Shown piece after piece: positions 34,249-43,371 of a stretch of 64,000 nt of DNA (position 1 is the stretch's first letter; each line of letters begins with the position of its first letter). Location of the stretch: assembly GCF_029318635.1 (NCBI RefSeq), contig NZ_CP119676.1, forward strand, positions 1 through 64,000, given 5' to 3'. The notes under the pieces are model-generated. The model searched no databases. It saw nothing but the letters and a program-made list of their open reading frames with translations, and was not told the DNA's origin. The stretch comes from Varunaivibrio sulfuroxidans. Lineage in GTDB: Bacteria; Pseudomonadota; Alphaproteobacteria; Rhodospirillales; Magnetovibrionaceae. Both the position numbers and the translations under genes were made by a program.

Positions 34249-34648
34249 TGGGGGCAGGGCCTAATTAACCTGATGCGCCTAGTGGATCGACTCCGACGTT
34301 TCGCTCCCGCGAACCATCGGGCCGACCACTATCTATCTTTTTGTTGCAGTTTGATTTCTTCACACATTTGTGTCCAATTGCATCGGACTCAAATGTTAAA
34401 CTCAAACCACTAGTTTGTGAAAAATATCACCGGCCCGGGAGAAGACTTGCCGGAAGTGCCGTTCACTTTCAAAAGTCTTCGACGACGCTTCTGGGGTATT
34501 TTCACAACGCCCTGCGGGACGGGATGAATTTAAGCGCGGATGTCGTTGGAAAACCCTTGCTATGAGGGCCATTGCGGCGGATTTTCCACCTAACCCACAC
34601 CTAAATTCATCTCCGCCAGACGCACCGGATGAAGGGGTCCTGACCCTA
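34249..34648. mobile_element. MITE-like element, copy 1 (about 400 bp, contains a nested mini-element)
   Basis: This stretch is repeated at 47972-48371, also 400 bp, with about 90 percent agreement by eye in the backbone. The right end GGTCCTGACCCTA is the complement of the left end of copy 2 (TAGGGTCAGGACC), giving terminal inverted repeats flanked by TA, as for IS630/Tc1-type targets. The left end of copy 1 is degraded. Inside, GATGAATTTAAGCGCGGATG and the complement of the region near 34590-34615 form a long imperfect inverted repeat. No transposase is encoded. It fills the gap between the ChaN-PDZ gene and the Crp-type gene. Confidence 0.8.
34279..34413 (+). mobile_element. Nested 127-bp mini-element with CTAG target duplication (in copy 1)
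   Basis: CTAG at 34279-34282 and 34410-34413 bracket a 127-bp unit (34283-34409) starting TGGATCGACT and ending in the complement of TGGTTTGAGT. The same unit, reverse-complemented, lies at 48030-48156 inside the other MITE; the two differ at one base that I can see. The imperfect terminal repeats and CTAG duplication resemble ends of IS5-family (YTAR target) elements. It is non-coding. Confidence 0.8.
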
Positions 34649-34751
34649 GTGCATCGTCCCCCTCGCAAAGGGGCGCGCATCCGGGTATCATCGCGCGGAC
34701 GCCAATGCGAACGCCAATTAAGAAGCGTGAGGGAAGCCAGTGGAGGATACC

Positions 34752-35450
34752 GTGAGCGAAGCCGGAACAGGAAACCTTGCCAAAATTCAACTGCTGGCCA
34801 GTTTGAATGCCGATGAAATGGAGTCCGTCAATAAGGCTTGCCGATGGAAACTCTATGCCGCCGGCGAGCAGATTATCGACCAACACAGCGAAAGTCAGGA
34901 TGTCTTCTTTGTCGTCGAGGGGCGGGTTCGGATCGTAAATTATTCATTATCGGGACGCGAAGTTACGTTCGATGACCTGGATGCAGGCAGTCATTTCGGT
35001 GAATTGGCGGCGATCGACGGCCTGCCGCGCTCAGCCAGCGTGTTGGCCTTGGAAAATTCTCTAATCGCCGCGCTCGGTCCCGAACACTTTGGCGCGGTGT
35101 TGTCGCGTCATCCGTCGATCGCCGTCAAGGTGATGCGCCACTTGGCGCATTTGGTGCGTACGGCGACGGCCCGGATCATGGATTTATCGACCCTGGGCGC
35201 CAACAATAGGGTGCATGCCGATGTGTTGCGCCTCGCATTGCTTGTCGCCGATGATAACAATACGGCGCGTATTTCACCCATTCCCGTTCACAGCGATATC
35301 GCGAGTCGGGTGTCCACCACCCGTGAAACCGTGGCCCGGGTGATGAACGATCTGGCGCGCAAGGGGATTGTCGAACGGGGTAAAAATTTCCTGATCGTCA
35401 AGGATGTCGCCCGTCTTCAGGACATGGTTGACGAAGTGCGTGGCGATTGA
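34752..35450 (+). CDS. Crp/Fnr-family transcriptional regulator
   Basis: The roughly 232-residue protein has an N-terminal cyclic-nucleotide-binding fold (FVVEGRVRIVNYSLSGREVT, HFGELAAIDGLPRSASV, where the phosphate-binding cassette FGELAAIDGLPRSA resembles cAMP-binding Crp) and a C-terminal winged helix (HSDIASRVSTTRETVARVMN). There is no FNR-type N-terminal cysteine cluster. GTG 34752 has GGAGG 5 nt upstream; GTG 34740 is an alternative. A perfect TGTGA-N6-TCACA site lies 111 nt after its stop. The MITE ends about 100 nt before its start. Confidence 0.87.
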   Translation: MSEAGTGNLAKIQLLASLNADEMESVNKACRWKLYAAGEQIIDQHSESQDVFFVVEGRVRIVNYSLSGREVTFDDLDAGSHFGELAAIDGLPRSASVLALENSLIAALGPEHFGAVLSRHPSIAVKVMRHLAHLVRTATARIMDLSTLGANNRVHADVLRLALLVADDNNTARISPIPVHSDIASRVSTTRETVARVMNDLARKGIVERGKNFLIVKDVARLQDMVDEVRGD

Positions 35451-35561
35451 TTATCGGCCTGCCTTCCGTCGATCTCGTTCCCTATCAACGAAAAACCGGG
35501 TGGACCGATCAAAGCCGTTTTTTGGCGTCGCGCGGTAGCGGGCGAGGTTATGCGATCATTA

Positions 35562-35577
35562 TGTGATTATGGTCACA
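35562..35577. promoter_or_regulatory. Perfect Crp-type operator
   Basis: TGTGATTATGGTCACA matches the Crp consensus TGTGA-N6-TCACA at every defined base. It lies after the Crp-family gene and about 90-100 bp before the start of a tiny exported-peptide gene, the right position to act from upstream of that gene's promoter. Confidence 0.7.
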
Positions 35578-35665
35578 GACAGGATGCGCGGGTTCTGTAA
35601 AACTCCACATTACGATGTTCGATATCGCTACGAAGACGCATTGCTAAGGCCGAGGAGTTCCCGAG

Positions 35666-35764
35666 ATGACGAAAATCAAAGCTATTGGGTTGGGTGTTTC
35701 CTTGATTTTGATGTCGTTTGCTTTTTATGCCCCCCATGGCGTTTCGGCTATTCACGGTTTTTAG
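35666..35764 (+). CDS. Putative 32-residue exported or membrane microprotein
   Basis: ATG 35666 follows GAGGAG (35652-35657) at 8 nt and opens a 32-codon frame ending at TAG 35762. The peptide has a basic start (MTKIKAIG), a hydrophobic core (LGVSLILMSFAFYA) and a possible signal-peptidase site HGVSA before IHGF, so either it is inserted in the membrane or only a tiny tail is released. A strong terminator follows at 35828 and a perfect Crp operator precedes it, giving a complete transcription unit around an otherwise empty 560-nt gap. Small size means it needs experimental support. Confidence 0.5.
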   Translation: MTKIKAIGLGVSLILMSFAFYAPHGVSAIHGF

Positions 35765-35827
35765 GCGCCTTGCGTGCGCCGCAAGGGTCGCACTCTCACC
35801 TGATTTATTCCCTCACTAAATAACCTT

Positions 35828-35851
35828 AAGGCCGCTTCGGCGGCCTTTTTT
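35828..35851 (+). terminator. Intrinsic terminator after the microprotein gene
   Basis: Arms AAGGCCGC and GCGGCCTT enclose the stable tetraloop TTCG and are followed by a T-run (35846-35851). It ends whatever is transcribed from the Crp-operator region and insulates divK. Confidence 0.88.
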
Positions 35852-36010
35852 ATTCGCCGAATACCCTTAAAAAGACCGTAACGGTTTGACAGGAACGGGG
35901 TAATCATCCATCATCCGAAGACGCGTGAGTGATGACGTCTATGGGCGCGTTGGGGTGACCGTGTTGAGATGACATTGGGCTGATCACGGGGATTTATTCA
36001 GGGAATAACA

Positions 36011-36376
36011 ATGACAAAGACGATCCTGATCGTTGAGGATAACGACCTTAACATGAAGTTGTTCAATGATCTGTTGCAGGCCCATGGTTATGACACAGTT
36101 CAAACCAAAGATGGTCGTGACGCCGTTAATTTGGCCCGTGAACATAGGCCCGACCTAATCTTGATGGATATTCAACTGCCTGAAATATCGGGTCTTGAAA
36201 TTACCAAGATACTTAAGGCCGACGATGAATTGAAGGGTATCCCCGTGATCGCCGTTACCGCGTTCGCGATGAAGGGCGACGAGGAAAAGATTCGCGAAGG
36301 CGGGTGTGAAGGTTATATCGCCAAGCCGATCTCGGTGCCCAACTTCCTCGAAACGCTGTCGAAATTCTTGAATTGA
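36011..36376 (+). CDS. divK: Cell-cycle response regulator DivK
   Basis: The 121-residue single receiver domain matches DivK almost throughout: [20 protein letters not shown] with the acidic pocket, phosphoacceptor in [13 protein letters not shown] (Asp53), [16 protein letters not shown] and GYIAKPISV with the conserved Lys. In alphaproteobacteria DivK, phosphorylated by PleC/DivJ-type kinases, controls DivL-CckA-CtrA. pleD is not next to it here. CAGGGA precedes the ATG. rpmG follows on the opposite strand. Confidence 0.93.
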   Translation: MTKTILIVEDNDLNMKLFNDLLQAHGYDTVQTKDGRDAVNLAREHRPDLILMDIQLPEISGLEITKILKADDELKGIPVIAVTAFAMKGDEEKIREGGCEGYIAKPISVPNFLETLSKFLN

Positions 36377-36638
36377 GGGTACGCGCGCCTTTCCGTGACG
36401 CGTTTCATTTTTTCGTGACGCGTTTCGTCTTCCATGTGGTTTTTTCGACGCCCCCCCCCCCGCGCGTTCCTTGGCGTGGAATGGTCTTCTCTTTCAGGCT
36501 TTGCGTACGCGTTCCGCGATCCTTGAAGGCGCTCGGAAGAGGGCGTGCGGACGCTTGAAGGCGGAGAATCAAAAAAGGCAACCCTTGGTTACCTTTTTCA
36601 GCGTTACCTTTTTCAGCACGGCTTAAACACCGCCGTAG
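36377..36638. other. Gene-free stretch with simple and tandem repeats
   Basis: No gene is apparent. It contains two copies of CGTGACGCGTTTC near 36393-36425, a homopolymer of about 12-13 C near 36452-36465, and a 15-bp direct repeat GTTACCTTTTTCAGC at 36588-36602 and 36603-36617. The homopolymer is also a likely sequencing-error site. Confidence 0.6.
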
Positions 36639-36675
36639 AAATTCCACCCGATTTGTGTTGGGTGGAATTTTTTAT
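36639..36675. terminator. Bidirectional terminator between divK and rpmG
   Basis: Arms AAATTCCACCC (36639-36649) and GGGTGGAATTT (36660-36670) enclose a 10-nt loop. T-rich sequence follows on the plus strand, and TTTC follows on the minus strand, so it can serve the convergent divK and rpmG transcripts. Confidence 0.75.
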
Positions 36676-36839
36676 TTAATCTTGGATTCTTTGAAAAGGA
36701 CGTGCTTACGCGCCACCGGATCGTATTTGCGAAACGACAGTTTCTCGGTCGAGGTGCGGGGGTTTTTCTTGGTCACGTAAAAATAGCCGGTGTCGGCCGT
36801 GCTGACCAGTTTAATGAGAATGGTATTTGGCTTTGCCAT
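36672..36839 (-). CDS. rpmG: 50S ribosomal protein L33 (cysteine-free form)
   Basis: The 55-residue protein begins [18 protein letters not shown] and continues through [22 protein letters not shown] to [10 protein letters not shown]. It has none of the four zinc-binding cysteines of the C+ type, so it is the zinc-independent paralogue usual in alphaproteobacteria. ATG 36839 is chosen because the conserved N-terminus begins there; the frame is open 24 nt further upstream. Confidence 0.95.
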   Translation of the reverse strand: MAKPNTILIKLVSTADTGYFYVTKKNPRTSTEKLSFRKYDPVARKHVLFKESKIK

Positions 36840-36998
36840 GGTTCTTGTCCCGACAGGGGCCACACAAGAGGTGACCGCAAAAAATGCATTAGGCGGCGAA
36901 ACATACAGCGCTCTGCGTATCTGTCAAGCCCAAGCATCATATTTTGCCGTGTGCAGCGGCGCGCCCACCGTCATGCCTGGGCCGAAGAAAACCTTTCC

Positions 36999-39389
36999 TC
37001 AGGGGGTTGGTTTTGTCGGTGCGGTATTGGCGGCGCGCCGCCGGGCGGCCTTGGATGCGCCCTTGGCCTTGATTTTAGCCTTGATCTTGGCCGTGGTCGT
37101 CTTTTTCCCCTTGCCCTTGCCCTTGGCGTGGCTTTTCTTTGCGCCGGGACGCGTGGGGCGGCTTTCTCGGCCCGGTTTTCCATCGTTTATTTTTCGGGGC
37201 GTTCCTTGTGGCGGCTCTTCGTCGTCCGACAGGCGCATCACCATGCCGCCGGTTACCGGATCGGCTTCGACGAGTACGACCTCCACCTTTTGTCCCAGGC
37301 GATATTCAATGCCGTTTTTACGTCCCTTCAGGCGGTGGTGGGTTTCGTCGTGGACATAGTAATCGTCGGGCAGGGTGCGGATCGGCACGAGGCCGTCGGC
37401 GCCGCTGTCGTCGAGGGTGACGAACAGGCCGAAACGGGTGACGCCGTTGATCCGCCCACTGAAGGTCGAGCCGACACGGTCGGCGAGGAACAACGCGGTG
37501 AAGCGGTCCACCGCGCCCCGTTCGGCCCCGGCGGCGCGCCGTTCCGTTTGCGACAGGTGGACGCCGATGTCGGCGAAGTCCTTGGGCGCGTCCTCAAGCC
37601 CGCCGTCGCCCAGCTTGAGGGCGCGGATTAGGGCGCGGTGAACCAAAAGGTCGCTGTAGCGCCGGATCGGCGAGGTGAAGTGGCTATAGCGCGCCAGGGC
37701 GAGTCCGAAATGGCCGATATTGTCGGGGCTGTATTCGGCCTGGGCCTGAGAGCGCAGGACGACGTCGTTGACCATTTGGGCGTAGGGGGTGTCCCTGGCG
37801 CGCTCCAAGATCGCGTTGAACTGGGTGGAGCGGATCACCTGGCCCTTGGCGAGGGGAATATTGACGCCGTCCAGGAACTGGCGCAGGGCGTCGAGCTTTT
37901 CCCGGCTCGGTTCGTCGTGGATGCGGTACATGCACGGCAGGCCGCTTTTTTCCAAGGTTTGCGCCGCCGCCACGTTGGCCAGGATCATGAATTCCTCGAT
38001 CAGCTTGTGGCTGTCCAGGCGGACTCGATTTTCGATCCGCGCCACATTGCCCGCGTCGTCGAGGACGACCTTGCGTTCGGGCAGGTCGAGATCGAGCACG
38101 CCGCGCTTTTCACGCGCCGTCCACAGCGCCCGGTAGGCGCCGTAGAGCGGACGGATCACGCCTTCCAACAAGGGCGCGGTGGTTTCGTCGGGTGCGCCGT
38201 CCATCGCGCCTTGCACCTGCTCGTACGTGGTGCGGGCGTGCGAGCGGATCAGCGCCCGGGTGAAATGGTGCTTTTTCAGCGCCCCGTCGGCGTCGATGGT
38301 CATGTGCGCGCACAGGCAGGGGCGGTCCCCGTCGGGACGTAGCGAGCACCAGCCGTTGGACAACGCCTCGGGCAGCATCGGCACCACCCGGTCGGGAAAA
38401 TAAACCGAATTTCCCCGCCCATAGGCGTCACGGTCGAGGGCGTCGCCCGGGCGCACATACCACGCGACATCGGCGATCGCGACGATTAGTTTCCAGCCCC
38501 CCGGGTTGGCGGGATCGGGGTCGGGTTCGGCGAAGACGCCATCGTCGAAGTCGCGCGCGTCGGCGCCGTCGATGGTGATGATCGGCGCCTTGCGTAAATC
38601 CTCGCGCTTGCCCAGCGGCGCGGCCTTGGCCTTTTCGGCCTGGGTGACCGCCTCGATCGAAAAGACGTGGGGGATGTCGTATTCATGGATCGCGATCAGG
38701 CTGATCGCCTGCGGGCCGGTCGGCGACAGGCGCTCGACAACGCGCGCCCGGCGCAGCCCCAAGGGCCGTCCAGGTAAAATTTCGGCGCGCACCAAATCGC
38801 CCGGCCGGGCGTCGGCGGCGTGATCCGAACTGACGATGAATTCATGTTTGACGCGTTTGTTGGTGGGCAGAAGGCGGCCACCGCCACCGCTTTCATCGGG
38901 CTTGAAAACGCCCAAAACCTCCGATGGTTGGGCGCTGATGCGTCGGATCGTGCGGCCCTCGTAGGCGAGGCGTCCGTCGGCGGCGTCCTCAATGCGCGTC
39001 AGGCGCGCGAGCACCCGATCGCCGATGCCCAGGGCCGATTGCCCGCGCCGTTCGGGCGCCATGTAAATCAGTGGCGGCGGACCGTCGTCGGTGTTCCAGG
39101 TCAGTGGCCGGGCGATGACGTCGCCGTCGATATCCAGATCGCCGATCTCGAGAACGGTGACGGCGGGCAGGCTGCCCGGTTCGGCGAAACGCCGCCCGCG
39201 CCCCTTTTGCAGCAGACCCTCGTCCTGCATCTCGCGCAGCACTTTTTTCAGGCGCATTTTCTGTTCGCCGTCGAGGCGAAAGGCGCGCGCGATTTCCCGT
39301 TTTCCGGCATTGGATGGAGATTGCGCGATAAAGTCGAGAATTTCCCGCTTGCTGGGGAACGGCGCGGGTTTATGCGAAGAAGGAGTCAA
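36999..39389 (-). CDS. rnr: Ribonuclease R
   Basis: The 796-residue 3'-5' exoribonuclease has an N-terminal winged helix (about 15-65), cold-shock-type domains, the RNB catalytic domain (TIDGADARDFDDGVFAEPD with metal-binding Asp residues, NSVYFPDRVVPMLPEALSNG, FTSPIRRYSDLLVHRAL), a C-terminal S1 domain (about 640-725) and a Lys/Ala-rich tail of about 50 residues, as in RNase R rather than RNase II. It degrades structured RNA. It precedes rpmG on the same strand and lies 84 nt after topA. Confidence 0.94.
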   Translation of the reverse strand: MTPSSHKPAPFPSKREILDFIAQSPSNAGKREIARAFRLDGEQKMRLKKVLREMQDEGLLQKGRGRRFAEPGSLPAVTVLEIGDLDIDGDVIARPLTWNTDDGPPPLIYMAPERRGQSALGIGDRVLARLTRIEDAADGRLAYEGRTIRRISAQPSEVLGVFKPDESGGGGRLLPTNKRVKHEFIVSSDHAADARPGDLVRAEILPGRPLGLRRARVVERLSPTGPQAISLIAIHEYDIPHVFSIEAVTQAEKAKAAPLGKREDLRKAPIITIDGADARDFDDGVFAEPDPDPANPGGWKLIVAIADVAWYVRPGDALDRDAYGRGNSVYFPDRVVPMLPEALSNGWCSLRPDGDRPCLCAHMTIDADGALKKHHFTRALIRSHARTTYEQVQGAMDGAPDETTAPLLEGVIRPLYGAYRALWTAREKRGVLDLDLPERKVVLDDAGNVARIENRVRLDSHKLIEEFMILANVAAAQTLEKSGLPCMYRIHDEPSREKLDALRQFLDGVNIPLAKGQVIRSTQFNAILERARDTPYAQMVNDVVLRSQAQAEYSPDNIGHFGLALARYSHFTSPIRRYSDLLVHRALIRALKLGDGGLEDAPKDFADIGVHLSQTERRAAGAERGAVDRFTALFLADRVGSTFSGRINGVTRFGLFVTLDDSGADGLVPIRTLPDDYYVHDETHHRLKGRKNGIEYRLGQKVEVVLVEADPVTGGMVMRLSDDEEPPQGTPRKINDGKPGRESRPTRPGAKKSHAKGKGKGKKTTTAKIKAKIKAKGASKAARRRAANTAPTKPTP

Positions 39390-39473
39390 GGCGGCACCAC
39401 AACGTACGAAAAGGGGTTAACGTCGCCTGTGGGTCCTCGAAGAGCCTTCGGCGGCGCGGGGGAACGGACGATC

Positions 39474-42116
39474 TTAAGCTTCGGCGGCCTTTTTCGGCGC
39501 GGTTTTCTTTTTCGCGGGCGCTTTTTTAGCCGGGGCTTTTTTCGTTGTTTTTTTCACAGCCTTTTTCGGGGCCTTTTTTGGAGTCTTGGCCGCACCCTTG
39601 CCTTTATCCCCCTTGGCCAAAAGTTCGAGGGCCATCTCCAAGGTGACGTCCTCCTCGGCGGTGGACTTGGGCAGGTTCGCCTTGGTGCGTCCGTGCTGCA
39701 CGAACGGCCCCCAACGCCCCTTGCGCACGGTGACCGGTTTCTTGTCCTTGGGGTGCTTGCCCAGTTCCACGGGCGGGGTCTTGCCCGACTCGGCGATCAC
39801 GGTGACCGCCCGGTTGATGCCGATGGTCAAAGGGTCGTCGTCGCCCTTCAGGGAAATAAACATGTTGTTGTAGCTGAGGTAGGGGCCAAAGCGCCCGAGA
39901 CCGGCCTGGATCATTTTTCCCGTTTCGGGATGTTCGCCGACGTCGCGGGGCAGGGCGAGCAGGCCCAAGGCTTTTTCCAGATCCACCTGGGCGGGGCTTT
40001 CTCCCTTGGCGAGCGAGGCGCGTTTCGGGCGTTTTTTCTCGCCCTCGACCTGTTCGCCCAACTGCACGTAGATCCCGTACGGTCCCTTGCGCAAGGTGAC
40101 GTCGAGGCCGCTCACCGGATCGACGCCCAGCAGTTTCGGCCCCGCCTCCAACTCCGGCATGTCGTTTTGATCGTCGCCCGCCGATGTCAGGGGGCGGGTG
40201 AAGCGGCATTCGGGATAGTTCGAACAGCCGATGAAGGCGCCGAATTTTCCCAGCTTCAGGCTCAGTTGGCCATCGGCGCAGGTCGGGCAGGTTCGCGGAT
40301 CCTTGCCGTCGTCTTTTTGCGGGAAGAAATGGGGGGCGAGCAGATCGTTCAGGGCGTCGAGAACTTCGCGTACGCGCAGTTGGCCGATGTCCTCGACCGA
40401 GGCGCTGAACGCCGTCCAAAAGTCGCGCAGGACCTGTTTCCAATCGGCCCGCCCGCCGGAGATATCGTCGAGCTTGTCTTCCAGGTCGGCGGTGAAATTG
40501 TATTCCATGTAGCGCTTGAAGAAATTGGTCAGGAACGCGGTGACGACCCGGCCCCGGTCCTCGGGGATGAAGCGGCGTTGCTCCAGGCGCACGTAATTGC
40601 GCTCCTGCAGAACCGATATAATGCTGGCGTAGGTCGATGGGCGACCGATGCCCAGCTCTTCGAGCTTGCGCACCAACGAGGCTTCCGAATAGCGCGGTGG
40701 CGGCTGGGTGAAGTGCTGTTGGGGGAGCACGGTTTTGCAGGCCAGCGCCTGGCCCACGGCCATTTCGGGTAAAATGCGCTCTTTTTCGTCGTTCCCGTTG
40801 CTCTCCGCATCGCCCGTGGTCTCGTCCCGGCCCTCGTGATAGAGACGGTAAAAACCGTCGAAGGCGATGATCGAACCGGTCGCGCGCAGGACGATTTCCC
40901 GCGGGCCGGAGGCGATGTCCACCGCCACTTGGTCGAGCACCACCGATTCCATCTGGCTGGCGACGGTGCGCTTCCAGATCAGCTCGTAGAGTCTGCGCTG
41001 ATCCTCGTCGAGAAAGGCGGCGACGGCCTTGGGCAATCGGGTCAGGTCGGTCGGACGGACGGCTTCGTGCGCCTCCTGGGCGTTCTTTGCTTTGCTTTTA
41101 TAGACCCGTGGCGCGTCGGGAAGGTAGGCCTCGCCGAAATCGCGGGCGATTAACGCGCGGCACGCTGTCAAAGCTTCCGCGGCCATCTGTACGCCATCGG
41201 TTCGCATATAGGTGATCAGGCCCACGGTTTCGCCGCCGATCGACGCCCCTTCGTAGAGGCGCTGCGCGGTCTGCATGGTGCGCTTTGCGGAAAATCCAAG
41301 TTTGCGCGAGGCTTCTTGCTGCAAGGTCGAGGTGGTGAACGGCGCCGCCGGGTGGCGTTTTGTCTGTTTTTTCTCCACTGCGGCGACGGAGAAGGCGCCC
41401 GAACGGATGGCGCCGACGGCGGCCTGGGCGGCGGCTTCGTCGGGCAGCGCCCATTTGTCTAATTTTTTACCGTCCAAATGGGTCAGCGCGGCGTTGACCA
41501 TGACCCCCGCGCCGGTGTCGAAGTCGGCGCGCACGGACCAATATTCACGGGGAACGAAGATGTCGATTTCGTCCTCGCGCTCGCAGATCAGGCGCAACGC
41601 CACCGATTGCACCCGCCCCGCCGAGCGCGATCCCGGCAATTTACGCCACAGCACCGGCGAAAGAGTGAACCCGACCAGATAATCCAGGGCGCGCCGGGCG
41701 AGGTAAGCGTTGACCATTTCGCCGTCGATGTCGCGCGGGTGGCTGAAGGCGTCGAGAATGGCGCTTTTGGTGATCTCGTTAAACACCACGCGCTTGACAT
41801 CAACGCCGTTCAGCGCCTTGCCCTTGTTGAGCACCTCAAGGACATGCCAAGCGATCGCCTCGCCTTCGCGATCGGGGTCGGTGGCGAGAAACAGATGGTC
41901 GGCCTTTTTCGCCGCTTGGATAATTTCCCGGACATGTTTTTGCGATCTGGCGTCGCTTTCCCAGACCATCGCGAAGTCGTCCCCCGGCTGCACCGAGCCG
42001 TCCTTTGACGGCAGGTCGCGGATGTGCCCGTAACTGGCGAGGACGGTATACTCCGCGCCGAGATACTTGTTGATGGTTTTGGCCTTGGCCGGGGATTCGA
42101 CGATGACGAGGTTCAT
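39474..42116 (-). CDS. topA: DNA topoisomerase I
   Basis: The 880-residue type IA topoisomerase relaxes negative supercoils. The N-terminal Toprim domain begins MNLVIVESPAKAKTINKYLG and has ATDPDREGEAIAWH. The active-site tyrosine is in VGLITYMRTDG. C-terminal zinc-finger/topoisomerase repeats include CPTCADGQLSLKLG with CSNYPECRFTRP. The last 40 residues are a Lys/Ala/Pro-rich tail, a feature of high-GC and alphaproteobacterial TopA that aids DNA binding. dprA lies 24 nt upstream on the same strand. Confidence 0.95.
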   Translation of the reverse strand: MNLVIVESPAKAKTINKYLGAEYTVLASYGHIRDLPSKDGSVQPGDDFAMVWESDARSQKHVREIIQAAKKADHLFLATDPDREGEAIAWHVLEVLNKGKALNGVDVKRVVFNEITKSAILDAFSHPRDIDGEMVNAYLARRALDYLVGFTLSPVLWRKLPGSRSAGRVQSVALRLICEREDEIDIFVPREYWSVRADFDTGAGVMVNAALTHLDGKKLDKWALPDEAAAQAAVGAIRSGAFSVAAVEKKQTKRHPAAPFTTSTLQQEASRKLGFSAKRTMQTAQRLYEGASIGGETVGLITYMRTDGVQMAAEALTACRALIARDFGEAYLPDAPRVYKSKAKNAQEAHEAVRPTDLTRLPKAVAAFLDEDQRRLYELIWKRTVASQMESVVLDQVAVDIASGPREIVLRATGSIIAFDGFYRLYHEGRDETTGDAESNGNDEKERILPEMAVGQALACKTVLPQQHFTQPPPRYSEASLVRKLEELGIGRPSTYASIISVLQERNYVRLEQRRFIPEDRGRVVTAFLTNFFKRYMEYNFTADLEDKLDDISGGRADWKQVLRDFWTAFSASVEDIGQLRVREVLDALNDLLAPHFFPQKDDGKDPRTCPTCADGQLSLKLGKFGAFIGCSNYPECRFTRPLTSAGDDQNDMPELEAGPKLLGVDPVSGLDVTLRKGPYGIYVQLGEQVEGEKKRPKRASLAKGESPAQVDLEKALGLLALPRDVGEHPETGKMIQAGLGRFGPYLSYNNMFISLKGDDDPLTIGINRAVTVIAESGKTPPVELGKHPKDKKPVTVRKGRWGPFVQHGRTKANLPKSTAEEDVTLEMALELLAKGDKGKGAAKTPKKAPKKAVKKTTKKAPAKKAPAKKKTAPKKAAEA

Positions 42117-42140
42117 GCGGTCCTGAATGATTGTTTTTGG

Positions 42141-43271
42141 TTATGTGTCATAAAGCATCGACACCCGGTTTCCGGGGTGGCGTTCGAGCCTGCCCGCCAT
42201 CTCCAATTCCAGCAAGGCGGTCGCAACACTTGCAGGGGAGAATTGGCAGTTGCGGATCAATTCGTCAACACTGACGGGTGTCGTGGATAAACTTTCGATG
42301 AGTTCTCCGCGCGCTTCGTCGCATTCCACGGGATCGGCTATTTTGGTATTTTCTACTGTGAAATCAATGTGGTTAGCCTCTTTCAAGGCAGGAGAAATTT
42401 GGTCGTGGATGGCTTCGAAAATATCTTCCGCCGATCGCGCCAAAATCGCTCCGTCACGGATCAACTGATTGGCGCCCTGGGCGCGGGGGTCTTGTGGCGC
42501 GCCGGGAACGGCGAAGACGTCGCGTCCTTGTTCGAGGGCCATTTTCGCGGTAATCAGCGACCCCGACTTGGGGCTGGCCTCGACAACCAAGGTGGCGCGG
42601 GAGAGACCGGATATCAAACGGTTACGTCTGGGAAAATGACGCGCCTGGGGCTGCGTCGCGATGGCGATTTCCGATATTACCGCCCCTTGGGCGCACAAGG
42701 CGTCGTACAGCGCGGCGTTTTCCTTGGGGTAGACGACATCGACGCCGCCGGCGACGACGGCGACGGTTCCCGTGGGCAAGGCCCCCTCGTGAGCGGCGGC
42801 GTCGATTCCCCTGGCGAGTCCCGAAACGACCAAAAGGCCGCCTTTTCCCAAATCTGCAGCGAATTGATGGGCAAGCCGTCGCCCGGCGACAGACGCGTTG
42901 CGCGCGCCGACGACCGCCACGGCGCGTTTGCTCAACAGGTGGGGATGGCCTTTGACGAACAGAAGCGGCGGCGCGTCCTCAAGGTGGCGCAACAGCGGGG
43001 GATAGGCGTCTTCGACAAAGGCGACGATCTTGGCTCCCGCCTTCTCAAGAGCGTCGTATTCGCGCGCGGTGGCATCCTTGGGGTGCAAACGAAAACGCGG
43101 CGCTCCGCCCCGCTGGGCCAACGAGGGCAAGGCTTCAAGGGCCGCGGCGGCTGTGCCGTAACGTTCCAGCAATTTATAAAAGGTAATCGGTCCGACTTTA
43201 TCGCTTCGGATCAGTCGGATCCATTCGAGGCGTTCCTCGGCGCTTAACGGTCTTGTCGTGTTCTCTTTCAT
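42141..43271 (-). CDS. dprA: DNA-processing protein DprA
   Basis: The 376-residue protein has an N-terminal helix-hairpin/SAM-like part, the Rossmann-like DprA core (AVVGARNASVAGRRLAHQFA, VVSGLARGIDAAAHEGAL, PRRNRLISGLSRATLVVEA, GRDVFAVPGAPQDPRAQGAN) and a C-terminal winged helix (about 310-370). DprA loads RecA on incoming single-stranded DNA during transformation. The pairing with topA is conserved in many bacteria. Confidence 0.94.
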   Translation of the reverse strand: MKENTTRPLSAEERLEWIRLIRSDKVGPITFYKLLERYGTAAAALEALPSLAQRGGAPRFRLHPKDATAREYDALEKAGAKIVAFVEDAYPPLLRHLEDAPPLLFVKGHPHLLSKRAVAVVGARNASVAGRRLAHQFAADLGKGGLLVVSGLARGIDAAAHEGALPTGTVAVVAGGVDVVYPKENAALYDALCAQGAVISEIAIATQPQARHFPRRNRLISGLSRATLVVEASPKSGSLITAKMALEQGRDVFAVPGAPQDPRAQGANQLIRDGAILARSAEDIFEAIHDQISPALKEANHIDFTVENTKIADPVECDEARGELIESLSTTPVSVDELIRNCQFSPASVATALLELEMAGRLERHPGNRVSMLYDT

Positions 43272-43371
43272 CGCCCGCGAGAGTGACGAAGCGTATCTTT
43301 GAAGTCAACTTTGAATGGAAAAAATTTGTGCGATGCCACATTTCCAGCGCCGCTCGAACGGCGTGTTTGGT

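Noticed and set aside
34279..34413. Invertible DNA switch explained by recombination between CCTAGTGG inverted repeats
   Set aside because: The adjacent backbone segment lies on opposite sides of the unit in the two copies, which simple inversion at those repeats would not produce, and no invertase gene is near. Independent insertion explains it better, though it is not proven.
34160..34680. Small open frames within MITE copy 1
   Set aside because: They are not conserved in copy 2 because of substitutions and the inverted inner unit; the element is non-coding.
35563..35823. 86-codon frame covering the Crp-site region
   Set aside because: It starts inside the operator and has no ribosome-binding site; the 32-codon frame in another phase has a good one and a signal-like peptide.
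36580..36620. Short tandem repeat considered as a CRISPR seed
   Set aside because: Only two directly adjacent copies of 15 bp with no spacers; no cas genes in the window.
36702..37631. Plus-strand open frames over rpmG and rnr
   Set aside because: They are shadows of RNase R and L33, both complete on the minus strand.
38820..40772. 650-codon plus-strand frame across the rnr-topA junction
   Set aside because: It spans the ends of two well-supported minus-strand genes and their terminator region, with low-complexity translation.
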